Source of the DNA: Syngnathus acus
Lineage: Eukaryota > Chordata > Actinopteri > Syngnathiformes > Syngnathidae
DNA length: 64,000 nt
Assembly (NCBI RefSeq): GCF_901709675.1
Contig: NC_051094.1
Location: 1,716,501-1,780,500 of the forward strand
Direction: 5' to 3'
The notes below the pieces were generated by a model that was not told the origin of the DNA, made no database searches, and worked only from the letters and a program-made list of their open reading frames with translations. A program made the translations under genes and the position numbers. Below are positions 51,633 through 64,000 of this stretch, one piece after another; positions within the stretch are counted from its first letter, which is position 1, and the number at the start of each line of letters is the position of its first letter.

Positions 51633-52906
51633 GATGAAGCGCAATTACAGCCTCTTGAAGTCGGGAATTCAGCTTTCTGACTTTCACTCTGCCAATATTC
51701 AGTCCTAATTGGCTTTACCTTGACCCTTTTCTCTCCTATCTCTTGCGTCAGCCTGCAGGCCTGTTGGTATGCTACTTGTATTGGAAATTGAGGAAAGGGA
51801 AGTCACATAAAAGCCCATGTTTGTCCCCTTTGTAATTCTTTGAACGTAACGTTTTTTATACTTTAGCTCCAACAACAAATATTTAAAAAATATATTTATT
51901 ATTTATTACATTTATTTATAAATTACATACATCATTCAATATTTTTTTGTATAGATTCTATACAGTAAATATTTTGATAAAGTTTCTTTATATTCATCCG
52001 CATGAATCCAGGTCTTTTTTTTTTAAGGGTTTCAAACAAGGATCTAAGAAGCCATCTAAGAAGTTGTCAATCAGCTTGTACCTGTTCCTGCAGTATCTAG
52101 ACTCTTATAGATCCAAACATCCTACCAATCGATCAGCAAAGTGTGTCTGTGTGTTTTTGCATTTTGTTGATTCAGCTCGGCAGTGACACATTTAAGTAAG
52201 TTTTGGTGGGAGTCCCTGGTTTCCCTTACGCCATCTGTTTGCTCTCAACACATAGAACTCTTCTCTCGCTCTCTCACTGTCTCTCTCTCTCTCTCTCTCT
52301 CGCCTTGTCAGTACAAAAGGGGGCAGCCAGTACCACTAATCTACCAGTTTGTGTTTGCACTCGAACTATTTATTGACTGATTTTCTTTTCTTTACACACC
52401 AGCAAACACATTGCTGAAACGATCTTCATTCATGCAATGACGCAAAAACGGATGAAATCATTTGCCGTTTCTGCATGTAACACAAAGAAGACAATCAACA
52501 ATTGCTTGGTGGTATAAAATAACGGGAAGGACGAGAATATGGAAGCATAGATTGACTTTCTGGAATCAAAATTATTGTGAAGCAGAATAACAGATATTGA
52601 TTTTTTTTCACCATCTCCAAAGGTTCTAACTTTAACAACATACAGCCAACTCCATTTAAATTTACTTGGAATAAAATATACCTCTGCGTTGTTAAATAAT
52701 AATTATCTTTTCCACACAGCGTCACCTCTCAAATAACTTCTTTAAACTGTGTGCTCATTATGCAGACGGGGTTATGGTTTTATAATGCCAATCCCGACCG
52801 GGTCTGTGTGTGATGGTATGAATTGATAGTTTACATACCCAATGCCAAGGGCACCACCAAGGGCTCATGAATGAGAGATGAAAAGAAATAGAAGTGGAGC
52901 AGAGGA

Positions 52907-53144
<238 letters not shown>

Positions 53145-55865
53145 CACCCCCCCCCTCCACTTCCATGCAAACGGCTAATTAGTCCTCGGCACTAGCATGT
53201 CTTAGCTGCAGGGACAGAGTTCAATAGTTCAGCCACCTACCACTGCTATGACCACGGTAAAGCGGGATTACCTGCCATACTGCCTAGCAAAGCCCACTTT
53301 TACAAGCATGGCTCTTGTTCAGCACCCTGGAAATAAGAGTCAGTCCAAAGAGCTGGCAGAGAAAGTTTCCAGCTTTCCATTTAAGTTCGTTTAACATATG
53401 TTAAGACCATGTGCAGAAAAAAAAATCTTATTTTTATCCATTGATCAATACATGCCATTTTCTATTCCTAGATCTGATGAGAAAAGTTGTTGCTCCACGC
53501 CGTACTTGTTTTCCTTTATTATCTTCACGTCCACACCATAACTTTTCGGCAGCCACCACGTTACGACAACTCAGAAGTAGAATGGAATTTATTTCAATAC
53601 TAAATAAATTTACTAAAAAGATATAGAGTGCCAAATATAGGCCAAAATTAAAATCATTGAAATGGAGCACAAATAAATGTATGTTAATATTTATTTACAT
53701 GATGTAATCATACATTCTTCTTACAACATGGCTACAGATTGCTTTTCCCGCCTGCTTGTGTCGTCTCCCGCTCATCCTCGCACTCCAGCGTGCGCGCCGT
53801 TGCGCCGGCGCTAGCCTTCTGCTGCTAGCGGAGGCGCGCAGCATCGCCCAGGCTCGATAATGAAGTTGTCAGAGGCGTGTTGCGGCGAGGCTGATGGGAG
53901 GGCCTGCCAGGCAGCCAATAGTGAAGCCTCGTCTGTGATCAGCCGAGCATGATGGGAGACCACCCTGCGCAGCGAGTGCCGAGGCCCGGCGCAGCCCCCA
54001 GATCAAAGACCTGGCCCTCGAATACACCAGCAATTAGACAGATGCGCCGTCCGAACACGTTTTACGCAACAGTGTCAACATTTAAAGCATCATTCAAAAA
54101 TGGCATACACCCGGAAGTCAAGCTAAAGAGAAAATTGGGGGAAAAAAAATGTCCGAATATTTTATTTTATTTTTTTGCGTTCATTTCAGATCGTCAGTTG
54201 TGTTTTTCACGTGCGGGTCCATCCCCATTTCTTTGTTGCCCTACTTTAGTTGTGTATCTCATTAGAGCAGCTTCACTTACATGGCTTCTCTAAAGTGTTC
54301 CAAGAGGACAAGTTTGTATTTCTTGATATCAAATCGTGGTCTCAATTTCATTGGTCCATTTGGAATGATTTATCCTACCTCCAGCGTGCCATGTTTCTCA
54401 TTCTGCAACATCCCACTCCCCGTCCCCTGTAGATTTGTGCGTACAAGTGCGCGATGCCTGAGGCACAACTCTTCTATACCCCGCTGACTTCCTGGTGAAC
54501 TCCTCTGCTGCAGATTAGAATAAAGACAAGTGGAGGAGGCCAGTGGAGATCTTTTTTTTTTCTTTTTTTTTTTTTCGTGTAAAAATAGGCTTTGTTTCCT
54601 AGAAAGTCTGATAACAGATGCATGAAGGCGTGTGTCGCTTGCTCATGCTTTTACTGCCGTCTTTGGCGGTCACTGCATTTGGAGGATGTAGAAGAATTTC
54701 CACCAAAAACTTTAGCTGTGTTTAGGTCACACTTTTTACTCTGTAATTTATTTCTTTAATTTATATTTTTATAGATATACATTAATATAATTATATAAAT
54801 ACACATACATATAAAAATACACATATTATATTCATTATTTTTTCATTTATAATATATTGAAACACAAGCCAAGCGATTGTGGGCCGGTCTCTTGGGGTTA
54901 AATGTAGGAAAATATTTCAAATAGCATCAAATCGACCCGTAAAGATGCCGGCCCATCGGGCATCTGCCCTGTATGCCAGATGGCAAGTCCAGCTCACTTT
55001 CTCACCTTTAGTTGAGAGTCTTCACTGAACTGAGGAGGGCAAAGTCAATAATTAACCATTTTGTTGATGTTATGTCTAATTAGTGAGATGGCGTAAAGTG
55101 AAGGGCGGTATGCTTTTTGTTCACCTGATGGATCGACAGACGAGGTCAAGACATAGATTTAAATGCGGGGGCTTTTACTCGGAGGGAGTTTTAGTTGCAT
55201 GTAAAAAAGAGAGACAGTGAAGGAGAAGGCAGATGTTGTATTGATGGCACACGGTGCTCCTCTTCCCGGTCCTGAATAATCATGATCCTGAGCTGATGGG
55301 ATGCTGCTTCAAACAGATGAGGTTAAGCTTGAACTGCAGATGAACTGGAACCTGCATATGAACCAAGGCTGCCGCCGGTTGCCCAGCCCAGGAGCCATCA
55401 CGTTTCCCCTAGCCGGGGAATTCCGAAAGCGGATTGATGCAGAAATAAAAGCGGGGGGTGGGTTAGCATTTTTGCATCTCCTCACGCGTGCACATGTTAC
55501 CAAATTGTTCGGTTTGATGTTGAGAATAATTTGCTTATGTGTGTCTTTAGCTGTTTTCATGTGTGTGTGAGATGGAAGACAAGAGAATGGCTTTGGCTGG
55601 ACTGGCAGGCTTGTGGGGCTGACACGCTACCTTTTCATCCCCCCATCCATCCACATCCCTAAAACTGTCAACTGTCTTCATGTAATCTCTTTGGGGCTTT
55701 TATCGTCATTTTCCCCGTCTCTGATCTCAACTCCTCGAAACTTGGGCAACAGATTCTGGGACAGATGTGTCAGCAGCAGGGACTGTCGTGCCACATAACA
55801 GAGATAGGTGGCAGTATACGGTCAGGATACAGCTCCTTATCCAAACTCTCTCCTTACGTTTTATT

Positions 55866-56052
<187 letters not shown>

Positions 56053-56056
56053 CTCT

Positions 56057-56255
56057 CAAAAGTCTCAAAGTCTGCTTTATTGTCAATTTCTTCACATGTC
56101 AAGACACACGAAGAGATCGAAATGACGTTCCCACTTTCCCACGGTGACAAGACATAGTACACAATAGACATACAAGTAAACAACACAAAAAGTAAAAACA
56201 AGAAGGCACAAACAATGAATAAATAAGAGTGATGAATAAATAATAAATAAACAAA
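56057..56255. repeat. Retroposon-like fragment between two microsatellites
   Basis: Contains gctttattgtcaatttcttc, ccacggtgacaagacatagt and an A-rich tail with aataaataataaataaacaa. This resembles the 3' portion of a common fish retroposon. It lies exactly between the CTAT and CT tracts, so one or both may have grown at its ends. Confidence 0.55.
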
Positions 56256-56263
56256 TAACATAA

Positions 56264-56439
<176 letters not shown>

Positions 56440-57147
56440 AAATGTCTTTCTCTTTCGCTCTCTTTCGCTCTCTCTTTTTCTCTCTCTTTCTGTCTCTTTC
56501 TTTCTCTCTCTATCCCTTCATCCCTCCATCATACTTGGTATACATTTGATCCAACCCTTGAATCTTCATGGTCAACGTTCTCATCATGTCTCCCACCTCC
56601 TAATCTTCTTCCAGGCTACCTCCCCCCCCTCCCCATCTCCCTTGGAACACATGCCCACTTAAATGCTAAAATTCAGCAAGGTTAGCGATCATTAGAGTTA
56701 GACGGCGTTATTCATTCTCCCGTGCGGTATTCGGGCTCCACGGCAAAGCGAGCGGACGGGTAAGAAATTGTTGCACCGCATACCAGCTGGGACTCGGGAG
56801 CATCAACTCGCAAACCATGTGAAGAGATAAATGCAAAAACGCGCACACATGCACACGCTATTTGCCCAGATCAAGGCCGTGGCTCCGAGGGAGCAGAAGA
56901 GATCAGGCCTATGGAAATAGAAGGCTTTGTCATCGAAACACCCACCTTTCCTCAGATAGTATCCTCTCCGAGCAATTTTTTTCCCTCCTTCTTTCATCCT
57001 CATGTTTCTTAACTGGCATCTTGCACACACAGCTTGTGTCCACGTTTTCTTTGTGGAATTAATTGTGCTGAGCTGAATTTGTCAACACTTTCAAGCGGCG
57101 CTTTTTGTCACAACTGAGTTGAGTTTACATTCAAAAGTCATGTTAAA

Positions 57148-57155
57148 CTCGCTAG
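57148..57155. repeat. Left 8-bp target-site duplication CTCGCTAG
   Basis: The bases ctcgctag immediately precede the left end (tagggg) of the composite element. The identical 8 bases follow its right end. Eight-base duplications are typical of hAT transposases. Confidence 0.85.
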
Positions 57156-57699
57156 TAGGGGTGTAACGATTCATCGATACACATCGATTCATCGATATAA
57201 TGCTCTACGATTTGTTGGCATCGATGCTAAACGTAAACATCGATCTATATCGCCCGTTTTTGACCTCGGACATTAGACGCGACTTTATTTTGAAATCCAG
57301 GTCATTGTTGCTTGCTTCCTCTTTCCGGGAGCAGTGCGCGGCGTGTTGTGTTGTGAGCAGAGCAGGCACGTGAAAGGGGAGCCGACAACTACGCGGCTCC
57401 TGGGCTGGTGCTATGGCTAGTGTCCAAGAAGACGAGGAAATTCGCTACCCTTTGGGCTTCAAGTCATTCGTTTGGAAGCACTTTGTAATTTCCCAAATAA
57501 AGAGTTTGCAGTACCTTGTTGATTTTGCGTATGAATTGTTATAAATCAGGATATTGTTCTATATCGATCGTAGAGCACTATATCGTGATGTATCGTGAAT
57601 GAATCACAGCAGGCTTTAAGATATCGGCAAATATCGTATCGTGGTTCTTTGTATCGATATGATATCGTATCGTTACAAAACCCGCGATTTACACCCCTA
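57156..57699 (+). mobile_element. Left hAT-like element copy (544 bp)
   Basis: The ends taggggtgtaacg and ttacacccct a form an 11-base inverted repeat. Subterminal regions are packed with ATCGAT/TATCGA words that may bind transposase. The middle keeps a 43-codon frame (57413-57544). The copy differs from the right one at about 8 positions by eye, all in the first two thirds. Confidence 0.85.
57413..57544 (+). pseudogene. Transposase N-terminal remnant in left copy
   Basis: ATG opens a frame of 43 codons beginning MASVQEDEEIRYPLGFKSFV and continuing WKHF. The 'FKSxVWKHF' phrase resembles the start of the BED zinc finger of hAT transposases (S-x-V-W-x-x-F). The cysteines and histidines of the finger and the whole catalytic core are absent, so this is a deletion derivative with no activity expected. 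Confidence 0.6.
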
Positions 57700-60600
57700 G
57701 TTTGTAACCCTAACCTTGATTTAAAACCCTAGTCGGAAACCCTAACCCTAGCTTGAAACCCTAATTAGCAATGGCAAAACTCCTTGGAAACCCTGGTCGG
57801 AAACCCTGACCCTAGTTTTGAAAGCCTAGTTAGAAACCCTAATCTTAGAAACCCTAAAAGTAGTTTGAAAGCCTCGTTGGAAACCCTAACCTTAGCTTTA
57901 AAACCTAGTTTGTAACCCTAAGCTTGGTTTAAAACCCTAGTCGGAAACCCTACCCCTTGTTTGAAACTTTAATTAGCGATGGCAAAACTCCTTGGAAACC
58001 CTGGTCGGAAACCCTAACCCTAGCTTTGAAAGCCTAGTTAGAAACCCCGATCTTAGAAACCATAAAAGTAGTTTGAAACCCTCGTTGGAAACCCTAACCC
58101 TAGCATTAAAACCAAGTTTGTAACCCTAACCTTTGTTTAAAACCCTAGTCGGAAACCCTAACCCTAGTTTGAAACCCTAAATAGCAATGGCAAAACTCCT
58201 TGGAAACCCTGGTCGGAAACCCTAACCCTCGTTTTGAAAGCCTAGTTAGAAACCCTAATCTTAGAAACCCTAAAAGTAGTTTGAAACCCTCGTTGGAAAC
58301 CCTAACCCTAGCTTTAAAACCTAGTTTGAAACCCTAACCTTGGTTTAAAACCCTAGTCGGAAACCCTGAGCCTAGTTTGAAACCCTAATTAGCGATGGCA
58401 AAACTCCTTGGAAACCCTAGTCGGAAACCCTAACTCTAGTTTTGAAAGCCTAGTTAGTAACCCTAACTCTAACTCTAACCCTAACCCTAACTTTGAAAGC
58501 CTAGTTAGAAACCCTAACCCCAACCCTAACCCTAACTTTGGAAACCCTAGTCAAAAACCCTAACCCTAGTTTTGAAAGCCTAGTTATAAACCCCAATCTT
58601 AGAAACCCTAAAAGTAGTTTGAAACCCTCGTTGGAAACCCTAACCCTAGCTTTAAAACCTAGTTTGAAACCCTAACCTTGGTTTAAAACCCTAGTCGGAA
58701 ACCCTGAGCCTCGTTTGAAACCCTAATTAGCGATGGCAAAACTCCTTGGAAACCCTAGTCGGAAACCCTAACCCTAGTTTTGAAAGCCTAGTTAGAAACC
58801 CTAACCCTAACTCTAGTTTTGAAAGCCGTTAGTAACCCTAACCCTAACCCTAACCCTAACCCTAACCCTAACCCTAACCCTAACCCTAACTCTAACTCTA
58901 ACTCTAACCCTAACTCTAAATCTAACCCTAGTTTTGAAAGCCTAGTTAGAAACCCTAACCCCAACCCTAACCCTAGTTTTGAAAGCCTAGTTAGAAACCC
59001 TAACCCCAACCCTAATCCTAACCCTAACCCTAACTTTGTAAACCCTAGTCGAAAACCCTAACCCTAGTTTTGAAAGCCTAGTTATAAACCCCAATCTTAG
59101 AAACCCTAAAAGTAGTTTGAAACCCTCGTTGGAAACCCTAACCCTAGCTTTAAAACCTAGTTTGAAACCCTAACCTTGGTTTAAAACCCTAGTCGGAAAC
59201 CCTGAGCCTCGTTTGAAACCCTAATTAGCGATGGCAAAACTCCTTGGAAACCCTAGTCGGAAACCCTAACCCTAGTTTTGAAAGCCTAGTTAGAAACCCT
59301 AACCCTAACTCTAGTTTTGAAAGCCGTTAGTAACCCTAACCCTAACCCTAACCCTAACCCTAACTCTAACTCTAACTCTAACTCTAACCCTAACTCTAAA
59401 TCTAACCCTAGTTTTGAAAGCCTAGTTAGAAACCCTAACCCCAACCCTAACCCTAGTTTTGAAAGCCTAGTTAGAAACCCTAACCCCAACCCTAATCCTA
59501 ACCCTAACCCTAACTTTGTAAACCCTAGTCGAAAACCCTAACCCTAGTTTTGAAAGCCTAGTTATAAACCCCAATCTTAGAAACCCTAAAAGTAGTTTGA
59601 AACCCTCGTTGGAAACCCTAACCCTAGCTTTAAAACCTAGTTTGAAACCCTAACCTTGGTTTAAAACCCTAGTCGGAAACCCTGAGCCTCGTTTGAAACC
59701 CTAATTAGCGATGGCAAAACTCCTTGGAAACCCTAGTCGGAAACCCTAACCCTAGTTTTGAAAGCCGAGTTAGAAACCCTAACCCTAACTCTAGTTTTGA
59801 AAGCCTAGTTAGTAACCCTAACCCTAACTCTAACTCTAACCCTAACTCTAAGTCTAACCCTAGTTTTGAAAGCCTAGTTAGAAACCCTAACCCCAACCCT
59901 AACCCTAGTTTTGAAAGCCTAGTTAGAAACCCTAACCCCAACCCTAATCCTAACCCTAACCCTAACTTTGTAAACCCTAGTCGAAAACCCTAACCCTAGT
60001 TTTGAAAGCCTAGTTATAAACCCCAATCTTAGAAACCCTAAAAGTAGTTTGAAACCCTCGTTGGAAACCCTAACCCTAGCTTTAAAACCTAGTTTGAAAC
60101 CCTAACCTTGGTTTAAAACCCTAGTCGGAAACCCTGAGCCTCATTTGAAACCCTAATTAGCGATGGCAAAACTCCTTGGAAACCCTAGTCGGAAACCCTA
60201 ACCCTAGTTTTGAAAGCCTAGTTAGAAACCCTAACCCTAACTCTAGTTTTGAAAGCCTAGTTAGTAACCCTAACCCTAACCCTAACTCTAAGTCTAACCC
60301 TAGTTTTGAAAGCCTAGTTAGAAACCCTAACCCCAACCCTAACCCTAGTTTTGAAAGCCTAGTTAGAAACCCTAACCCCAACCCTAATCCTAACCCTAAC
60401 CCTAACTTTGTAAACCCTAGTCGAAAACCCTAACCCTAGTTTTGAAAGCCTAGTTATAAACCCCAATCTTAGAAACCCTAAAAGTAGTTTGAAACCCTCG
60501 TTGGAAACCCTAACCCTAGCTTTAAAACCTAGTTTGAAACCCTAACCTTGGTTTAAAACCCTAGTCGGAAACCCTGAGCCTCGTTTGAAACCCTAATTAG

Positions 60601-61622
60601 CGATGGCAAAACTCCTTGGAAACCCTAGTCGGAAACCCTAACCCTAGTTTTGAAAGCCTAGTTAGAAACCCTAACCCTAACTCTAGTTTTGAAAGCCTAG
60701 TTAGTAACCCTAACCCTAACTCTAACTCTAACCCTAACTCTAAGTCTAACCCTAGTTTTGAAAGCCTAGTTAGAAACCCTAACCCCAACCCTAACCCTAA
60801 CCCTAGTTTTGAAAGCCTAGTTAGAAACCCTAACCCCAACCCTAATCCTAACCCTAACCCTAACCCTAACCCTAACTTTGTAAACCCTAGTCGAAAACCC
60901 TAACCCTAGTTTTGAAAGCCTAGTTATAAACCCCAATCTTAGAAACCCTAAAAGTAATTTGAAACCCTCGTTGGAAACCCTAACCCTAGCTTTAAAACCT
61001 AGTTTGAAACCCTAACCTTGGTTTAAAACCCTAGTCGGAAACCCTGAGCCTCGTTTGAAACCCTAATTAGCGATGGCAAAACTCCTTGAAAACCCTAGTC
61101 GGAAACCCTAACCCTAGTTTTGAAAGCCTAGTTAGAAACCCTAACCCTAACTCTAGTTTTGAAAGCCTAGTTAGTAACCCTAACCCTAACCCTAACTCTA
61201 ACTCTAACTCTAACTCTAACTCTAACTCTAATTCTAAGTCTAACCCTAACCCTAACTCTAACCCTAGTTTTGAAAGCCTAGTTAGAAACCCTAACCCCAA
61301 CCCTAATCCTAACCCTAACCCTAACTTTGGAAACCCTAGTCGAAAATCCTAACCCTAGTTTTGAAAGCCTAGTTAGAAACCCTAATCTTAGAAACCCTAA
61401 AAGTAGTTTGAAAGCCTCGTTGGAAACCTTAAGCCTAGCTTTAAAACCTAGTTTGTAACCCTAACCTTGGTTTAAAACCCTAGTCGGAAACCCTAACCCT
61501 AGTTTGAAACCCTAATTAGCAATGGCAAAACTCCTTGGAAACCCTGGTCGGAAACCCTAACCCTAGTTTTGAAAGCCTCGTTAGAAACCCTATTCTTAGA
61601 AACCCTAAAAGTAGTTTGAAAC
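57700..61622. repeat. Telomere-like higher-order satellite
   Basis: About 3.9 kb built from AAACCCTA-type words. The landmark atggcaaaactccttgg recurs at 57771, 57979, 58187, 58395, 58733, 59231, 59711, 60163, 60603, 61073 and 61522. Spacing is exactly 208 bp at first, then 338, 498, 480, 452, 440, 470 and 449 bp. The longer units have added true telomere-type (CCCTAA)n runs, the longest about 58833-58890. Open frames rich in Asn-Pro (+) or Leu-Gly (-) are translations of the repeat. The G-rich TTAGGG strand is the minus strand. Confidence 0.93.
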
Positions 61623-62166
61623 TAGGGGTGTAAGGATTCATCGATACACATCGATTAATCGATATAATGCTCTACGATTTGTTGGCATCGATGCTAAACG
61701 TAAACATCGATCTATATCGCCCGTTTTTTACCTCGGACATTAGACGCGACTTTATTTTGAAATCCAGGTCATTGTTGCTTGCTTCCTCTTTCCGGGAGCA
61801 GTGCGCGGCGTGTTGTGTTGTGAGCAGAGCAGACACGTGAAAGGGGAGCCGACAACTACACGGCTCCTGGGCTGGTGCTATGGCTAGTGTCCAAGAAGAC
61901 GAGGAAATTCGCTCCCCTTTGGGCTTCAAGTCATTTGTTTGGAAGCACTTTGTAATTTCCTAAATAAAGAGTTTGCAGTACCTTGTTGATTTTGCGTATG
62001 AATTGTTATAAATCAGGATATTGTTCTATATCGATCGTAGAGCACTATATCGTGATGTATCGTGAATGAATCACAGCAGGCTTTAAGATATCGGCAAATA
62101 TCGTATCGTGGTTCTTTGTATCGATATGATATCGTATCGTTACAAAACCCGCGATTTACACCCCTA
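61623..62166 (+). mobile_element. Right hAT-like element copy (544 bp)
   Basis: Same length, orientation and ends as the left copy. Its left terminus reads taggggtgtaagg (one change in the subterminal region) and its right terminus ttacacccct a is directly followed by ctcgctag. Confidence 0.85.
61880..61963 (+). pseudogene. Transposase N-terminal remnant in right copy
   Basis: Same start as in the left copy (MASVQEDEEIRSPLGFKSFV, then WKHFVIS), but a C-to-T change makes TAA at codon 28 (61961-61963). The frame is shorter than the 43 codons of the left copy. It supports decay without coding constraint. Confidence 0.6.
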
Positions 62167-62174
62167 CTCGCTAG
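62167..62174. repeat. Right 8-bp target-site duplication CTCGCTAG
   Basis: ctcgctag directly follows the right terminus of the right element copy and is identical to 57148-57155. Confidence 0.85.
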
Positions 62175-62583
62175 TCCTTAGATGCCAAGTATAAATAAAA
62201 AAAAAATTGGTATTAACTGAACCACCTGATGATAATCTAACCTCTTAAAAAAAATGGAGTTGGGCCAACCTCCGTGTCCTATCCCGTTTCATCTTTCTCC
62301 ATCCACCGCTTCCCAGCCCACACCTGACAGTTGACCACGTGTTTTACTGAGGTCAGCCAGAGTTGCTGGGTGAGATCCAGCCCGCCGAGTGCCAGTGACG
62401 GGTCAGCCCGGAGTCGGTGTGACCAGCAACACGACCCGCAGTGTCGGTCCATGTCAGATGGCTGGAGACGCGGCGCGGCGCTGGTATCCTGCAGATTAGA
62501 ACGTTGTGGCGTCTCCTTACACAGGATGGGCTTTTCAACATGCCACTGGCCTGTCCGTGACTTTGTGACCTCGGGAAGTCTGT

Positions 62584-62772
62584 CTGTGCTGTGTGTGCAT
62601 GTGTGTGTGTGTGTGTGTCTAAAAAACACGTGAAAAAAGGTGTGTTTTTTTCTCTTGGGTAATTGCGGCGTAAACTTTTCACCCCACTTTCTCATGTGAT
62701 GTGATTAACACAGAGTTCCACGGGAAACGCATGCGCCTTTCACCTGCACTCTGTGTGTGTGTGTTTGTACGT

Positions 62773-62819
<47 letters not shown>

Positions 62820-62820
62820 T
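62584..62820. repeat. Two (GT)n microsatellites
   Basis: A short run at about 62598-62618 and a longer one at 62776-62818, with a 'gtacgtacgtg' start. Frames reading Cys-Val repeats are products of the tract. Confidence 0.93.
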
Positions 62821-64000
62821 TTCTCAGCTAATAGCCATAAAAGCGGTGGGCTGTGGATTACATCTTGTTCAGATAATTATCTTTCCACCAGTCACTTCAA
62901 GGTCAGTCTTACCAAACCATTTACTGGGCAGCAAATAACATTTCTGTCACGTGAGTTTCAAACAGTTCATTTAAAAGTGTAATTGTTTTTTTGTGGGAAT
63001 CGTAATTTTTTTTCTGCTCTAGTTCTTCTAACGGCTTTCATAATATTGATACACTAATGCGGCAGCGACAGGTGTGTTTCTCTTTTTAATTTTCTCTCTT
63101 CTCCTTCAGTCAAGCGAAACCTTTGAATGAATTTTTCTCAAATTTGACACATAAAACTAATTGCAAAAAGTCTGCAGATTCGGGATTAACTGTGGAGGAT
63201 GACAAAATGTCTATATTATATTATATTATATTTATTATATTTATTTTATTATATATTATATACTACTACTATTATATACTATATATTCACAAATCCATAA
63301 ACAAAATAAAGTTGTATGGAAAAGTCACCATTTCATTATTTGAATGCACTGTAAAGGAATTAACTTGTTTTCTGCACCACAAGTGGATCAAACCTCAAGC
63401 TCCAGATTTCGTGTGAGTTCTTTCTTTTTAACAGCTGCAGCGTGCACCTCCTGTTGTTGTTTCATTCTTTTATGGCTCCATCTGAAGACTGGCAAGATAA
63501 TGATGTCTGATGTTTGGAACTTTACTGAACAAGGCGGTTATGCGTGTGTCTTTCTGCGCTTGGGTTCTCAGTCTTTAGCAGTGTGCCACATCTCAAGCCC
63601 TTCATTCTTAGATAATTGTGCAACTAGTCCTCAGCCTCCCCTTTAACCTGAAAACCAAGCTCATTGCGGACCCTGGAGAAAGACATCCACCCCCTCCCCC
63701 TGCCCCAAAGGTAGAGAGAAAAAAAGCCCAAGTTGTCCTTGTGCATAAAAGTGGATTCTACTCTCTAACACCTTTTCAAATTAATATTTGTTATGTGCGC
63801 CATTCAGCCAAGCCCAGTTTCTGTTCCCCGCTTTTGTTCCTGCGTTTGATGTAACGGAGGCAAGGACAAAGAGGAGAGCGAGCAGAGTGTGTGAAAATGG
63901 TAGTTAAGTGGGCTTAAGGGCTCCTTCAGTAGCTTCTGAAAGGCCCGGACCTTGAATGGGACCCTCGCACGGCTAAGCTGTAGTGCAGTAAACAAGACAG

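Larger units (their letters stand above)
57156..62166. mobile_element. Composite hAT-like element enclosing telomere-like satellite
   Basis: A 5.0-kb unit is made of two 544-bp direct copies of one hAT-like element with 3.9 kb of (CCCTAA)-related satellite between them. Only the outermost ends are flanked by a matching 8-bp duplication. The inner flanks (gtttgtaa after the left copy, tttgaaac before the right copy) match neither each other nor CTCGCTAG. That is what one expects if the transposase used the two outer ends and moved the whole block. An alternative is recombination between a solo element at this site and a satellite-bearing copy elsewhere. No intact transposase is present. Confidence 0.75.

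Noticed and set aside
58788-61352. Asn-Pro-rich and Leu-Gly-rich open frames
   Set aside because: Translations of the telomere-like satellite; both strands are open because the repeat lacks stops in some frames.

Overview
The window is vertebrate nuclear DNA, almost certainly from a teleost fish. It has spliced genes with GT-AG introns, long non-coding introns, very long simple repeats, fish-type DNA transposon remnants and vertebrate telomere-like (CCCTAA)n repeats. There are no bacterial-style operons, and nearly all long open frames are low-complexity or chance. The exact species cannot be read from the sequence.

Two protein-coding genes are supported, both on the + strand and in tandem. 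Positions 1-30882 look like the last intron of a KIAA0825 orthologue. Its terminal coding exon is at 30883-31066. About 1.5 kb further on is a compact promoter-like block (about 32500-32673) with an RFX-type X-box and ETS-type sites, followed by arb2a (formerly fam172a). Five consecutive coding exons of arb2a are visible (33103-33211, 33517-33618, 35655-35755, 40914-40979, 42319-42510). They join in frame into the first 190 residues of the protein. The next arb2a intron runs from 42511 past the end of the window. The order KIAA0825 - ARB2A matches, to my knowledge, human 5q15, where NR2F1 lies beyond the 3' end of ARB2A. Many AT-rich, complex, non-repetitive stretches in the KIAA0825 intron and the arb2a introns have the look of conserved regulatory DNA, but conservation cannot be tested here.

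Mobile DNA is mostly small non-autonomous elements. Three have TA-flanked inverted repeats (23784-23953, 33675-34168, 47059-47470). There are hAT-like miniature elements, an internally deleted L2-type LINE scrap and several retroposon tails. Simple repeats include a perfect 230-bp (GA)n tract, a 168-bp (CTAT)n tract and a 161-bp (CT)n tract.

The most unusual object is at 57156-62166. Two 544-bp copies of a hAT-like element lie in direct orientation, differing at about 8 positions by eye, and enclose 3.9 kb of telomere-like higher-order satellite. The whole 5-kb block is bounded by one 8-bp direct repeat, CTCGCTAG, at 57148-57155 and 62167-62174. This is the signature expected if the two elements and the satellite moved together as one composite transposon.
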